64,000 nt of DNA from Tamarix chinensis (lineage: Eukaryota > Streptophyta > Magnoliopsida > Caryophyllales > Tamaricaceae), in contig CM060177.1 in assembly GCA_030549775.1 (NCBI GenBank), positions 29,974,014 to 30,038,013 on the forward strand. The letters run 5' to 3'. Below the pieces are notes generated by a model. The model worked only from the letters and a program-made list of their open reading frames with translations, was not told where the DNA came from and did not search any database. Both the position numbers and the translations under genes were made by a program. The stretch's first letter is position 1; each line of letters starts with the position of its first letter. Positions 46,640 through 58,353 of this stretch are shown here, one piece after another.

Positions 46640-48725
46640 ATTCCTATAGGGGCTTTAAAAGTAGTCCTTTTTAATTTTTTGGTTTGAAACTTTTAATTGT
46701 CTGCTAATTTGGGAATGATAAAGAGTTGAAACCTTATGCATAAGTCCATACTTACCCAAGAGAGCATCAAATACTTTATTACAAAAATGATAACCCCGGC
46801 CACTTATGATAGTCCTTGGCAGTCTAAATCTCATAAAGATATTCTTTTTTAAGAATTTCATGATAACTTTTGCATCGTTAGTGAGAGTTGCAATAGCCTC
46901 CACCTAATTTGACACATAATCAAATAAAAAAAGGATATATTCATTATGCATAGATTTAGAAAATGGTCCTATAAAGTCAATACCTCACACATCAAACAAG
47001 TCAACAACTAAAATATTTGTAATGGGCATTTCTTGTTTTTGAGAAATATTGGCAACCCTTTGGCATCTATCACAAGCCTTAGCTAAAGCATAAACATCAT
47101 TAAATAATGTAGGATGATAAAAAAAAAAACACTTTGTAGAACTTTAGTTGTAGGTTTGGTGGGTCCAAAATGACCACCACATTTTCTACAATGCAATGAG
47201 ATAAAATAGAGCGAAAATCATGGTCAGGGATGCATCCCCTTATTATTTGATCAGAACATACTTTATATAGATAAGGATCATCCCAAAAATAATATCTCAA
47301 TTCATGCATGAATTTCTTCCTTTGATGATAAGAAAAGTCATTAGGTAGACTTCCACTTACAAGATAATTTGCAATATCATCATACCAAGGATGATTTATA
47401 ACTGCATAGAGTGTATCATAGAATTCATTACGAATCATCTCACTCTCTTTGTTTACCTCACATGATTATGGTAGGTAGGAGATATTATCAACTATGTTAT
47501 TTTTTCATCCCTTCTTATCCTTGGATCTCCAAGTCAAACTCTTGTAGTAGTATGATCCATCGAATCATTCTAGGCTTAGCATCTTACCTAATAAAAAGAT
47601 ATCTTAAAGCAGCATGGTGAGTATACACATTTTATTAAGCAAAAAATAAGGACGAAACTTATGAAAAGCAGAGACCACAAGTAGTAATTATTTTTCAATA
47701 GTAGCATAATTCTTTTGTGCAAATTTCAAAGTTTACTAGCATAATATATAGTATGGAAAATTTTATCCCTATGTTGTCCCAAACTACCCCTACAGCCATA
47801 TCTAGCATCACACATGAAAATGAAAGGAATATTCCAATCCAAAGCAACAATAATAGGACCATTCATATATTTTTCTTTAAGAGTGTTAGAAGCCTTTAAG
47901 AAGGCATCAAAAAATTAAATGGTCACATCTTTATCTAATAGGTCACATAGAGGTTTTTTTAATTTTTAAAAAGTCTTTAGTGAACCTTTTATAGAATCCA
48001 ACATGAACAAGAAAATTGCAAATGACCTTAACATATTTTGGGGGAGGTAATTTTTCAATAATTTTAATTTTTTTTCTTTATCTACCTCTATCCTCTTATG
48101 AGAAAATTTGTGTCCTAAAACAATCCCCTCTTGTACCATTATATGACATTCTCCTAATTTAAAGCAAGATTATCGTCCTCAAAACTTCTTAGCACACGTT
48201 CAAGGTTATCCAAACATGCATAAAAAATGAGTCAAACATAGAAAAAGTATCCATAAATTTCTCAACCATGTCATCAAATATAGCCATAATGCATCTTTGG
48301 AAAGTTACAAGAGCATTACAGAGGCCATAAGGCATAAACGTGTATGCAAAAGTGCAATAAGGATAAATAAAAGTGGTATTTTCATGCTCCTCAAGAGATA
48401 TAGGGATTTACATATAACCAGAATATCCATCTAGAAAGAAATAAAAGTTGTGTCCTACTAAAAGCTCAAGCATTTGGTCAATAAAGAAAAGGATAAAATG
48501 ATATTTTATTGTGGCCTCATTCAAATTTTTGATATCAATACAAACACGCCATCTAGTATCACTTCTAGTAGGAATCAACTCATTATTATCATTCTTAACC
48601 ACGATAATTCCATCATTCTTAGTAACCACTTCTACAAGACTAACCCAAGAGCAATCAGATATGTGATAAATCATACCTACATCTAATAGATTAATTACCT
48701 CTTTCTTTACCACCTCTTTCATTGT
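46640..48725 (-). pseudogene. GyB reverse transcriptase, RNase H and integrase pseudogene
   Basis: On the minus strand: RT fingers at 48408-48722 (KEVINLLDVGMIYHISD, WRVCIDIKNLNEATIKYHF, FLDGYSGYM). The palm follows (FMPYGLCNALVTFQ), with the catalytic FMDD region reading KFMDTFSMF, so the second Asp is lost and residues are deleted. RNase H pieces lie at 47450-47900. The RNase H/integrase linker is at 47100-47438 (ELRYYFWDDPYLYKVC). The integrase core at 46655-46903 has IISGRGYHF (D to G) and RQLKVSN (E to K). Stops and frameshifts occur throughout. Confidence 0.9.
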
Positions 48726-50419
48726 TGGATTTAGTTACCTTTAAGTACGGATAAATTTCTTATAGTTATCTTTCATGAGGATTTTGTGTATGCATGTGAA
48801 AGGACTAATCCTCTTGATATCGATAATGGTCCATCTAAAGGCCTTCTTTCGCTCCCAAGCACTCTTATCAAATTTTATTCTTACAGCTCAACCAACAATG
48901 AAAAAATAATAATAGGAAGAATATCATCATGACAAGAAAAACGTACTTTAAGTGTTTAGGATGTGGCTTGAGTTCCAAAGTTGGTGGCTTCTCAACATAT
49001 GGTTTTAACTTTGGGACTTAATCTCTCTCTAGTCCTCGAAAAGGGGATACTTTGTTTCTCTCATAATATGGATGAGCGATTAGGTATTGAATGACCCTTT
49101 TGACTCCTTATCCTTCTTAATTTCCTTGGGATTGTACCAAGCATCTCTCTAAAGGATCATGTATGACACTTGCTTGAAAATAATCATTAATCACTTCATC
49201 TAATACATCAATGTTATAGCAAGTATCATCCTTAGAAAGGGTATTTTATGCTTTTAAATACATTGAATATAACTTCCTCACCTTGGAATAAAAAAATCAA
49301 CTTACCATCATAGACATCAATCGAAGTATTTCTTGTAGCTAGAAATGGTCTACCAAAAATAAGAGGAATCATTTAATCCTCTTTTATATCAAGCATAACA
49401 AAATCAATAAAAAAATTAAATTAATCCACTTTCACCAAAACATCCTCTATTATACTTCTAGGATACTTAATAGATCTACCAGCCAACTACAAAAACATAT
49501 TATGGGTTTTGACTCTCCTAAACTAAAATGCTTAAAAATAGAGAAATGCAACAAATATATGCTAGAACCTAAGTCGCATAGCACCTTTTTAACTTTCAAA
49601 TTGCCAATCACACAAAGAATAGAAAAACTTATTGGATCTTTCAACTTATGAGGTAATTTATTTTGTAAAATAAAATAATACTCCTCATTCAATCTAATGG
49701 TATCACATTCTTCCAATTTCCTTTTATGAGTAAGAATGTTTTTAAGATATTTGGCATAATTATGCATATGCCTTGTGATATCATTTAATGGCAAAGTAAT
49801 ATGCACCTTTCTCAAACTATCTAAAAATTTAGTAAATTGTGCATCTAACTTACTTTGGACAATCCTTCCTAGAAATAGAGGATAAGGGACATACAGTTTT
49901 ACCTCTTGAAATTGGGTCTTAGTTACCTCTTCTTATGACTTAGACACTGATTCTAGAGATTTCTTCTCTTCCTTCATTGCCTCTTGATGTTGTGGTTTGA
50001 GTAACGTCTTCCCACTCCTTAATGATATAGCATTGATTTGCTCTTTTAGATTTGCCACTGTGTCACTTGACAACATGTTGAGCGTCCTTCTAGAAATTTC
50101 ATTAGCTAATTGTTCAATTTATGCTTCCAAGTTCTTAATTGACACTTCTTGATTTTGGAAATGTGTATCCAAAGTGATAATGAACTTGCTCATCATTTCT
50201 TCTAAGGAAGACTTATGTGGTTGCCAAGGTAGCATTGGAGCAAGTGACATAGGTCATTGTGGTGGGAATCCAAGGGGCTTACCGGATTGTCATTTTTTCA
50301 ACTGAAGTTTGGATGGTTTTTCCATCCTAGATTATACACATTCGAGTAATGATTATTTTTTCTACCCACATTATTAACAAGATAATTAACTTGAGTAAAA
50401 TATGGTTGGAAAGGATTAC
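48726..50419 (-). pseudogene. GyB protease and C-terminal Gag pseudogene
   Basis: The protease-side region at 49450-49815 reads LPLNDITRHMHNYAKYLKNIL, LQNKLPHKLKDP and KVLCDLGSSIYLL, with the DLG active-site tripeptide intact. To its left are protease C-terminal remnants. To its right is the charged Gag C-terminal part, including a coiled-coil-like stretch near 50060-50180. The Gag frame is interrupted at 50419 by family X copy 5 and resumes at 55643. In-frame stops are present. Confidence 0.8.
50415..50419. repeat. Target-site duplication ATTAC, left side of family X copy 5
   Basis: ATTAC precedes TAAAATACCCC and is repeated exactly at 55643-55647 after GGGGGTATTACA. Confidence 0.9.
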
Positions 50420-51231
50420 TAAAATACCCCAATACCCTAATTTAAAGAATTATGTTAAAATAGGGATTTATTAGGAAAACTAATTAAATAAATTATTTTA
50501 TTAAAATAAGGGGGAATATTTAAGGTAAAATCAAGAGAAAAATAATAAATAATTTAATTAGAAAAAATTTGGGTGTTTTGCTAATTAAAATAGAATATAG
50601 GAAAAAGTATTCAAAATATCCCAAATTAATATAAAAGGGAAATTTAATTATTATTTTACTAAATATTATCATTTTAAATATCCAAAAATACCAAAATATT
50701 CTAAATACCCCAACTCACCTATTTTTCTTTTTTCCTTTTTCCTTTTCCCTTTCTTTTTCCTTTTTCTTTCCTTTCTCTCCTTTCTCCTTTTTCTTTTTCC
50801 CCTTCTTCCCCCGGATTGGGCCAGCCTTCCCCTCGCATCTCAACTCTCCTCCCCCTCTTCTTCCTTCAGTGCGGCCCAGGCCTCATTTTTCTTTTTTCTT
50901 CTCCGCCCGTCGCCCAACCACCTGATCTGCCTTCTTTTTCTTCTTTTCTTTTCCCTGGACCGGTCGGCCGACCCTTCTTCTTCTTCTTCTTCTTCCCCCG
51001 CTCCTCTCCTACGTGACCTTGCAGCCTACCACCACCGACCAACCACCACTGCAATGCCTGCCTACCTTCCTCATCTCTCCCCTGTCATTTTCCTTTCCTT
51101 TTTTTGACCCCAACCAACCCCTCATCTCTCCTCTTACGTGTGCCCTCCCTTTCCTTTTCTTATTCCCTGACCCTACCAAACCTACCCCCTCTTGCCCTCT
51201 TCCCCCTCTATCGTTTCCACCCCCATTTGCC

Positions 51232-51239
51232 TATAAATA
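51232..51239 (+). promoter_or_regulatory. TATA box 1 of family X copy 5
   Basis: TATAAATA in the first unit of the 364-bp duplication, in the same relative place as in copies 3 and 4. Confidence 0.55.
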
Positions 51240-51595
51240 CCCCATACTCAATCCTTAATCGAGCTCCCTTTTGCTGCCCAAAAAATATGCCTCCTTGTGT
51301 CACTGCCACTTCAAACACCTCCTCTACAACCGTCACCCAACGTCGCTGCCCGAAACAACCACCAACACCTTCCCTACATCACCCTCCATTGAACCACACC
51401 TCCCACCACCTCTAATTCCCCCTACATGAGCCACCACAGCCGTGCAAAGTTAGCCCTTCAATCTGCCACTTTGCACCCACAGACGCCCTTCGCGCCGCTG
51501 TGAGCGTCGTTCTCGCCACAGCCACCACTCCCCTACCCCCCAAACCTACCCCCTCTTGCCCTCTTCCCCCTCTATCTTTTCCACCCCCATTTTCC

Positions 51596-51603
51596 TATAA
51601 ATA
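51596..51603 (+). promoter_or_regulatory. TATA box 2 of family X copy 5
   Basis: TATAAATA in the second unit, 364 bp downstream of the first. Confidence 0.55.
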
Positions 51604-52205
51604 CCCCATACTCAACCCTTAATCGAGCTCCCTTTTGTTGCCCAGAAAATATGCCTCCTTGTGCCACTGCCACTTTAGACACCTCCTCTACAACCGTCAC
51701 CCAACGTCGCTGCCCAAAACAACCGCCAACACCTTCCCTACATCACCCTCCATTGAACCACACCTCCCACCACCTCTAATTCCCCCTTCATGAGCCACCA
51801 CAGCTATGCAAAGTTAGCCCTTCAATCTGCCACTTTGCACCCACCGACGCCCTTCGCGCCGCTGTGAGCATCGTTCTCGCCGCAGCCACCACTCCCCCTA
51901 CCCCCCAAAATAGCCAGTAAAGTCTCCTCTACCTCCCTCTACCTTCCTTTCCCCCCGCCTCCCTCTCCTTCACCCTTCCTCCCCTTCAACCACCTTTGGC
52001 CACCACACCAACCGCCGCCTACGCCACCACACCAACCGCCGCCCCTCTCAACCCAAAGCACCCACCACCATCACAAATGCCCTTTCACTCCCCCTCTCCT
52101 AGCCTAGAAAACCACTTCTCCACTTTCTCACCCTTTTCCTCCACCGCCGCCGGCGCCGCCGCCTAGTTACCACCACCTCTAGGTTGTACCCTAACCTCCC
52201 CAACC

Positions 52206-52394
52206 CTTAAATATTATTAATGTAATTGTTATCATTTTATTATTAATAATATCATTATTCGAACCATTATTATTATTATTATTACTATTACTATTACTAT
52301 TATTATTAATGTTGGCCCTATTATTATTAAGATTACTATTTATGATTATTAGAACCCTTATTATTATTATTATCATTATTAAGATTCAAACTAT

Positions 52395-52430
<36 letters not shown>

Positions 52431-52536
52431 AACTATTATTATTATTATTATTATTATTTATTATTATTATTATCATCATCATCATCATCATTATTGTTAT
52501 TATTATCTATATCACTAATACTACTATTACTACTAG

Positions 52537-52571
<35 letters not shown>

Positions 52572-52700
52572 GTATCATTATTGTCACTATTTTAGTATTA
52601 CTAATACTACTATTATTATTATTATTATTATGATTTGGGTTATTATTAGTACTGTCACTATTATCATTAATATTATTATTATTGTTAATATTAAAGTTAT
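52206..52700 (+). repeat. Compound ATT/ACT/ATC microsatellite in copy 5
   Basis: Long runs of TTA, ACT, ATC and ATT triplets, interrupted by short unique words. It is positionally equivalent to 12057-12459 in copy 4. Confidence 0.9.
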
Positions 52701-54321
52701 TATCTGTAGTAATATAAATATTACAAATAATACTTCATGGACCAATATAACTACCAAGACATATTTTGACTAGTAATAATATGATTAGCTACTTTAAGAA
52801 TAATACCCTACTTTTACTTATAAAACTACTACTATTATTATTAACCCTAATACTATGCTATGATAAAGTTAGGTAGGAAATAATGATAATTTTGGTAAGA
52901 GGGAAGTTAACCCTAGTGTTTTCCTCTTATAGGTAAACCAAGTCAAGACTGTAAGGAGGAGTAGGAGCGTGCTCCAAGCCCAGTGTCGTATTAGGTAAGG
53001 ATATGGTTAAGGCCTTTTGTGTGTGAGAATGTGTTATGTGTGTTGGTTTGATGTGTGTGCTTTACATATTATATTATCATGTTCTTGTAGCGTAGCTTGC
53101 TAAGCATGGAGCTAAGGTAAGTTGCATTTGTTTATGATATGTGTAATTTGATGTTATTACTTGTACTTGAATTGTGCTTATGTAACATGGCCCCTCATGA
53201 CATGCATGATAGGAGATCCTAAGTAGTATGATGTGTTTGTGAGAGAAATGAAAAAGAATGAGGAAAGTGAGTTGACTAGAGAATGGTAATGATGGCCTAA
53301 TTATCTTATGACCTATGGGTGGATAAAAAGAGGAATAATGGGAATAAATTAAGGGAATGGATCAAAACATGCATGGAGAGTCTAGGGTTTGCATAAGACG
53401 GATAGCCTTTTCATGGGGATGACTTTTACGTGGGAAAAGTTGATTTAGGGATCGAATAAAGTAAGGGAAGAATTGTTAGGGTGATTGAAGTCCATATGTG
53501 AAAAATAGTATGTGGGTTGATGTAAGCATGCATGAGAGATTTAACTAGGGTCTTCGTAGGGAACCCTAAGTGAGAGAAATATGTGTAAGGAAGGGATAAC
53601 TAATGGAAATGGTTAGAATGAGGAATAAAAGATGGAAAGGGTGTCACATGGAGGAAAAGTGAGTCAAGTGAGAATAATATATTTGGGTGTTGAGTGAGTG
53701 ACATGAAAGAAAGGAGAAGTACTAGGGTTTCGTGAACAAACTAGGGTTTATGTGATCATGTGTGGGAGTTGGATAGTGAGGTTGTGATTTCAGGTGTGAA
53801 TCAAGGAAAGTGATGGTTTTGGTAACAAAGAAGAGTTTTGGGTTCTCATGGTGAGTGGAAAAAGATGGGAGTCATAGGTTGTGTTGGATAGGTGTCATGT
53901 GGAAGAGGTGATGGTAAGTAAGAGTGACGGATGAATAACATTGTACGAGGAAATAGATGCGCTAGAGTTTTGGGATGGCTAACTAGGGTTTCGTGGCCAC
54001 ATGTGTTATATGGGAAGTAAAATGGGTTCTTGGGGATGAATTGAGTGAGGTAACGAATTGGAAGAGCATGAGTTGTGTGGGACACAGTAAGGTTGGGCCA
54101 TATAGGCCAAATTAGGGTTTCCTAAAGGAAACCCCTAGAGAGTGATATTAAGTTGATTAAGAGATATAGAAAGTGGGCCTCGGAGTTGATTATTCATGGT
54201 AATGAGGAAAGAGTGGGAAAGAATCTGGAGGTGCTAGAAGGAGTAGAAGTCCCAAGATATGGGATAGGAGTTCGAGAAGTCGAGTGGGTCGTGTATGTCT
54301 AGTCGGAGTTGTGTGTGGAAT

Positions 54322-54976
54322 AAGATACAATAAAACACTAAGCACTTAAAATGAAATATTATCGAGCCAAGGCCAAATGAGGTTATATATATATATTTTG
54401 ATCCTCCGGCTATAATAGTGGTCAGGTGCATTTTGCCCTGCTGAGCGATTTTTCAATCTACCGGCTATAATAGTGGTCAGGAGTGTTTTGCCCTATTGAG
54501 TGTTTCTGGTCCACCGGCTATAATAGTGGGGGATTCCAGGCTTGGTAATCCAAACCTTGCATGGTAAAAAGTCATAGGAAGATACTATTTACTTACAGTG
54601 GAACACCTCGTGAGTCGGGGCCAATGAGGATATATTTTTCTGGTCCACCAGCTATAATAGTGGTCAGGTGTGTTATGTCCTGTAGAGTGTTTCCGGTCCA
54701 CCGGCTATAATAGTAGGGTTTTCGTACTCACGCAGAATTAATATGGGAAATGTGTGAACCAGAAATATAAGATATGGAAAGATACTAATTATTTATAGTG
54801 GAACACCATGTGAGTTAGGGCCAGTGAGGTTATATATATTTTTCTGTCCACTAGATATAATAGTGGTCAGGTGCGTTTTGCCCTGCTGAGTGATTTTTCG
54901 GTCTACCAGCTATAATAGTGGTCAGGTGTATTTTATCCTGTGGAGAGTTTCTGGTCCACCGGCTATAATAGTGGAT
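54322..54976 (+). repeat. Family X hairpin array in copy 5 (three units)
   Basis: Unit headers are near 54322, 54580 and 54781 (form GATACTAATTATTTATAGTGG ... GAGTTAGGGCCA). Each is followed by CCACCGGCTATAATAGTGG-type hairpins alternating with CAGG...CCTG hairpins such as CAGGTGCATTTTGCCCTG. In copy 4 the second hairpin has an AGGG/CCCT stem instead. Confidence 0.85.
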
Positions 54977-55145
54977 TTTTATATTCACATGGAATTAATA
55001 TAAGAGGTGTGTAAGATAAGATATTAGTCTAAGTCTAGCTTGATCTTATGAACCTGATTTATGCTTGGTTTATCTTACATGTTTTTTTCTTGCATGGCCT
55101 TACTTGTTTGCTTCTTGCTGGCCTTACCCATATGGTTACCTTATT

Positions 55146-55183
55146 CAATACGTAGTATATTGACCACCCGTTTTATGGGTACT
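55146..55183 (+). other. Conserved hairpins upstream of the copy 5 acceptor
   Basis: CAATACGTAGTATATTG (55146-55162) is the counterpart of 14593-14609. Its third pair is A:T instead of G:C. CACCC...GGGTA follows, then TGCTCATTCCCAC. Confidence 0.6.
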
Positions 55184-55642
55184 GCTCATTCCCACTAGCA
55201 GAGGACCCTTCTAAATTTGTGCATGTAGGTGGGACTGTGTTTGATGCCTACAACGTACTGGATGCGTCAGGCAGGGATGTGTGCTGACCATTGGACCTAC
55301 TTGGGGTTGAGAGCGGATGTTGGCCAAAAAATCTCTTATTCCTGTTTATTAATGTTTCTCATTTTATTTCAATTTTTTTATGACATTGTACCTTTTACCC
55401 CTTTTGGGAACATGACTATGTAACTCGTTTTCGGTTGTAACAACTTTTATCGCACATTTTGATTTTAGTGGTATGAACACTTGATTTCTATGAACATTTG
55501 TTTAAGTTTGTATAATGTCTTGTGGAATCTTTTCTTTAGCCTTGTGGTTAGTACGAGACTGACTTGGGGCTGGGCTTGTACTGATCACGGCGGTAGCACC
55601 CCCGTACTTGTATTTTTCAATGTGATTTTTGGGGGTATTACA

Positions 55643-56576
55643 ATTACCTGCTTGTCACTCTATGCTAACATGTGGTCCACCATATAAGTCGCACACAAGT
55701 ATATTCACTTGAACCTGCATACATGATGCACCACTCTAATTATCCAATTTTTAGTGATTAGATCCATTTTAGCCTCTAATGTCGTAATGGTATCTATAGA
55801 ATGAACTCCCCCATTCCTTTGTATTAGAGAACATTTAGAATGCCATTGCTGGAAATTCGAGGCTAATTCATCAATATAATCATAAACTTTCTAATGATTC
55901 GTATTCATAATAGTATCGCATACACATACATCTAGCATAGAATGGTTAGTAGCAGAGAAACCATTATAAAAAGTTTACATTTGTAACCAGATAAAGAAGC
56001 CATGATGTGGGCATTTCCTTAATAATTCTTTAAATCATTCACATGCATCATACAGTGAATCTAGATTGTTTTGCACAAAAGTGGTGATGTCATTTCTTAA
56101 CTTAATAGTTTTCACATTCATAAATAATTTAGAAAGGAATAACTTTGCTAACTCATCCCAAGTTAAAATAGAATTAGGTGCTAAAGAGTTTAGCCAACTC
56201 TTGGCCTTGTCGCATAATGAGAATAGAAACAATATAACCCTAATAACATAATTAGAAACACATTTATTTTAAAAGCATCGCATATTTCAATAAAAGTGGT
56301 AATATGAGCATGCGGGTCATCATTAAGTGTGCCTCTAAATTAGATCGAAGTCTGTGTCATCTGAATGATAGCAGGCTTGATCTCAAAATTATGCATCTCA
56401 ACTATTGGTCTTCTAATACTCGATTTAGAATTTGCTATACTAGGAGTGGTATAGTCTTTTAATGATCTCCCTACTTGTTGTAATTGATTTTACTCCCTGT
56501 GATCCATTTGTTAAATTTGTTTATTCACAATCGTTGGATCCAGGACCACCAACTCATCAATATGGCTTTGGGTCAT
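55643..56576 (-). pseudogene. GyB Gag, N-terminal and capsid part
   Basis: The minus-strand ATG at 56576 gives MTQSHIDELVVLDP, parallel to the GyC Gag start. The capsid part at 56035-56232 reads LFSLCDKAKSWLNSL, ILTWDELAKLF and KLRNDITTF. Toward the left it has a zinc-knuckle-like CDLYGGPHVSIE, in which the second Cys is Tyr and the last is a stop. It continues at 50419 beyond copy 5. Frameshifts separate the N-terminal part from the capsid. Confidence 0.85.
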
Positions 56577-56715
56577 ATACTAGTGACCTACACTAATATA
56601 AGAATACTAAAAACTAAGAAAATTGAGTAAATCTAAAATGAAATGAACGATAAATAAAAATAAAAGTAAAAATTTACTTAGATCAAGATTTGAGTTTTAG
56701 GGCTATCAAATTAGT

Positions 56716-56743
56716 TCTCGTCAACGACACCAAAAACTTGATA
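56716..56743 (-). other. GyB primer binding site (tRNA-Asp type)
   Basis: The minus strand reads ATCAAGTTTTTGGTGTCGTT, the counterpart of 16852-16871 in GyC, a short distance inside the 5' LTR. Confidence 0.65.
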
Positions 56744-56760
56744 CCAGCCAATTATACCTA

Positions 56761-58353
56761 TCAACAAATATACCAATCACAAATAATATCAGGCACTAAG
56801 AGTACTGAATTATTGTCGAATAGAGACTAAATAATAACACAAAGGCTCTAGTCGCTATAATCAAGAATATACTATCAAAATAAACTAAAGAAATAATTAT
56901 CAATCTAAACTAAGAATTTCATGTCAAACTAAATTAAGCTAAAACCAAATCAAATAAAATCTAATAAAGGTAAAATCAATTAATAAAAGATACTAAGAAA
57001 TTCGGGTATACCACTATCCAATTGTAATGATCAATAATTAATTACTTGACATTTTCAATTATTGGTTATGTGTCAACATGAATAAATAACTAACGCGCTC
57101 TCTTGAGTTATGCAATATTATCATCAATTATCAATCATGTTAAATCAAATGACTTTGAATAAAAGACAATGTATTAGGTTTAATTAATTAATTAATTATC
57201 ATTCTTTATTGTTGTAAAAGTTATGTAATTATTCTCATAACCCATTCGATTCTTATTTATACTATTTAACCTAAAATGGAGAATCAGCTCTCATATCTTT
57301 TTTTGACTTATTAGACGTTAGCTAAAGGTGATCGGTCATTTAATTAGACACAATCCAGAATAATAGTACAAAATTTATAGAATAATTTATTAATCAAACA
57401 ATCAATTAATTAATCAGCATAAAAAAATAGGATTTCACTATATATTTAATAAAAAATTAGAACATGTTATTAAACAAAATAAAAAAACAAAGTAAATAAA
57501 TTTTTTTTAATTATAAATAAAATATTAAACTTTAAAATATTAAAATATAAAATTACAGCGCTTTATATTCAAAATAAAAACCCAAAAAAACTGTATTGCG
57601 TGACTGGTCAGAGAGACTGGAATGTTTTCCTTGGGCGCCTGCTTCCCGTTGCCTGTACTCTCTTTTTTCTTTCTCGGCTTCCCGTTCTTCGGCACACTTG
57701 TGCACCGCTACGTTTCTCCTTTCTTTTTCTCGCAGCCCTTCCTGTGCAATGCTGCGCCGTTTTCTTTTTCTTCTCTGTTCTAAACTCTTTTTTTTCCGTG
57801 CCATCTCTTTCAGCTTTCCTCATTTTCAAACTCTTGGCCCACGGCTTATCTTCTCATCTTTTTATCTTTTCATTTTTTCCTTTGAATTTATCCTACTTTT
57901 TCTTTTCTTTTCCTTTTATCTTTTTTTCTTAATTTGTATCTCCAATCACACTTAATCAATATCTGCAAAATAAAATTAAGTAGATATTAATTAACTTTAT
58001 AAAATTATTCCAAACAATTCTTTAGTCCAAGATAGATTTTTAGCTGCAAGTTTAGGTTAAACTTTGACCCATATATAATGAGATTAAAAAAAACGTCAAA
58101 AATAAAAAATTTAGATCTTATTTTTATCTTTATGCTAAAATTTAAATCACCTAAATTTTAATTTTTACATAAAAATTATGGTCAAAATCATACAAAAATC
58201 AATTGTACGCTCGAAAATAATTAAATGCGCGAAATTTTTATAAATTAAGTAAATAATTAAAAGTAATATAAATAACCTCAAAATTTATTTAAATAAATAA
58301 TCAAAAAATTAAATTTAAGAGGATATAAAATATATAAAAATATGCGATTATTG
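56761..58353 (-). repeat. GyB 5' LTR
   Basis: It is collinear with the 3' LTR at 41542-44026 but without the two MITEs. Shared landmarks are the CTAAATAATA.CACAA block near the inner end, the GGCACAC.TGTGCA region and the T-rich CTTTTTCTTTTC block. The terminal TG is TC here (56761). The outer end near 58353 is set by alignment and by the tentative target duplication. Confidence 0.75.

Larger units (their letters stand above)
51177..51904 (+). repeat. 364-bp tandem duplication containing the copy 5 TATA box
   Basis: Units 51177-51540 and 51541-51904 begin CAAACCTACCCCCTCTTGCC and differ at only a handful of positions. Each holds one TATAAATACCCCATACTCAA block and the downstream GC-rich segment, so the likely promoter and start region is doubled. 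The near identity implies a recent event. Confidence 0.9.
52995..55228 (+). other. Predicted intron inside family X copy 5
   Basis: The donor block GTGCTCCAAG then CCAGTGTCG ends at TTAG followed by GTAAGG. The acceptor CATGTAG ends at 55228 and is followed by GTGGGACT (copy 4 has GTGGGCGA). Splicing is inferred from conservation only. Confidence 0.5.
50420..55642 (+). mobile_element. Family X LTR-like unit, copy 5, complete (5.22 kb)
   Basis: It runs from TAAAATACCCC (initial TG mutated to TA) to GGGGGTATTACA, with perfect ATTAC duplications, antisense inside GyB gag. Modules: AT-rich block; CT-rich tract (50725-50815); C-rich segment that includes a 364-bp tandem duplication with two TATA boxes (51177-51904); triplet microsatellites (52206-52700); donor block with GGTAAGG at 52995; GTGAG/TTAGGG-rich intron-like DNA; three-unit hairpin array (54322-54976); pre-acceptor hairpin (55146-55162); acceptor GTAG at 55228; GTACGAGACTGACTTGG-like block; 3' end. 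No gag-pol. A giant solo LTR is the simplest reading. Confidence 0.85.
41542..58353 (-). mobile_element. GyB: minus-strand Ty3/gypsy element (Athila/Tat-like), expanded to 16.8 kb by insertions
   Basis: Order on the minus strand: 5' LTR (58353-56761), primer site (56743-56716), gag start (56576), gag, protease, RT/RNase H, integrase, spacer, 3' LTR (44026-41542). Without the 5.2-kb family X unit and the two MITEs it would be about 10.7 kb. TATAT (41537-41541) and GATAT (58354-58358) make a 4/5 target duplication. The MULE reading continues from the left flank to the right flank, which supports these limits. All coding parts are broken. Confidence 0.85.
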
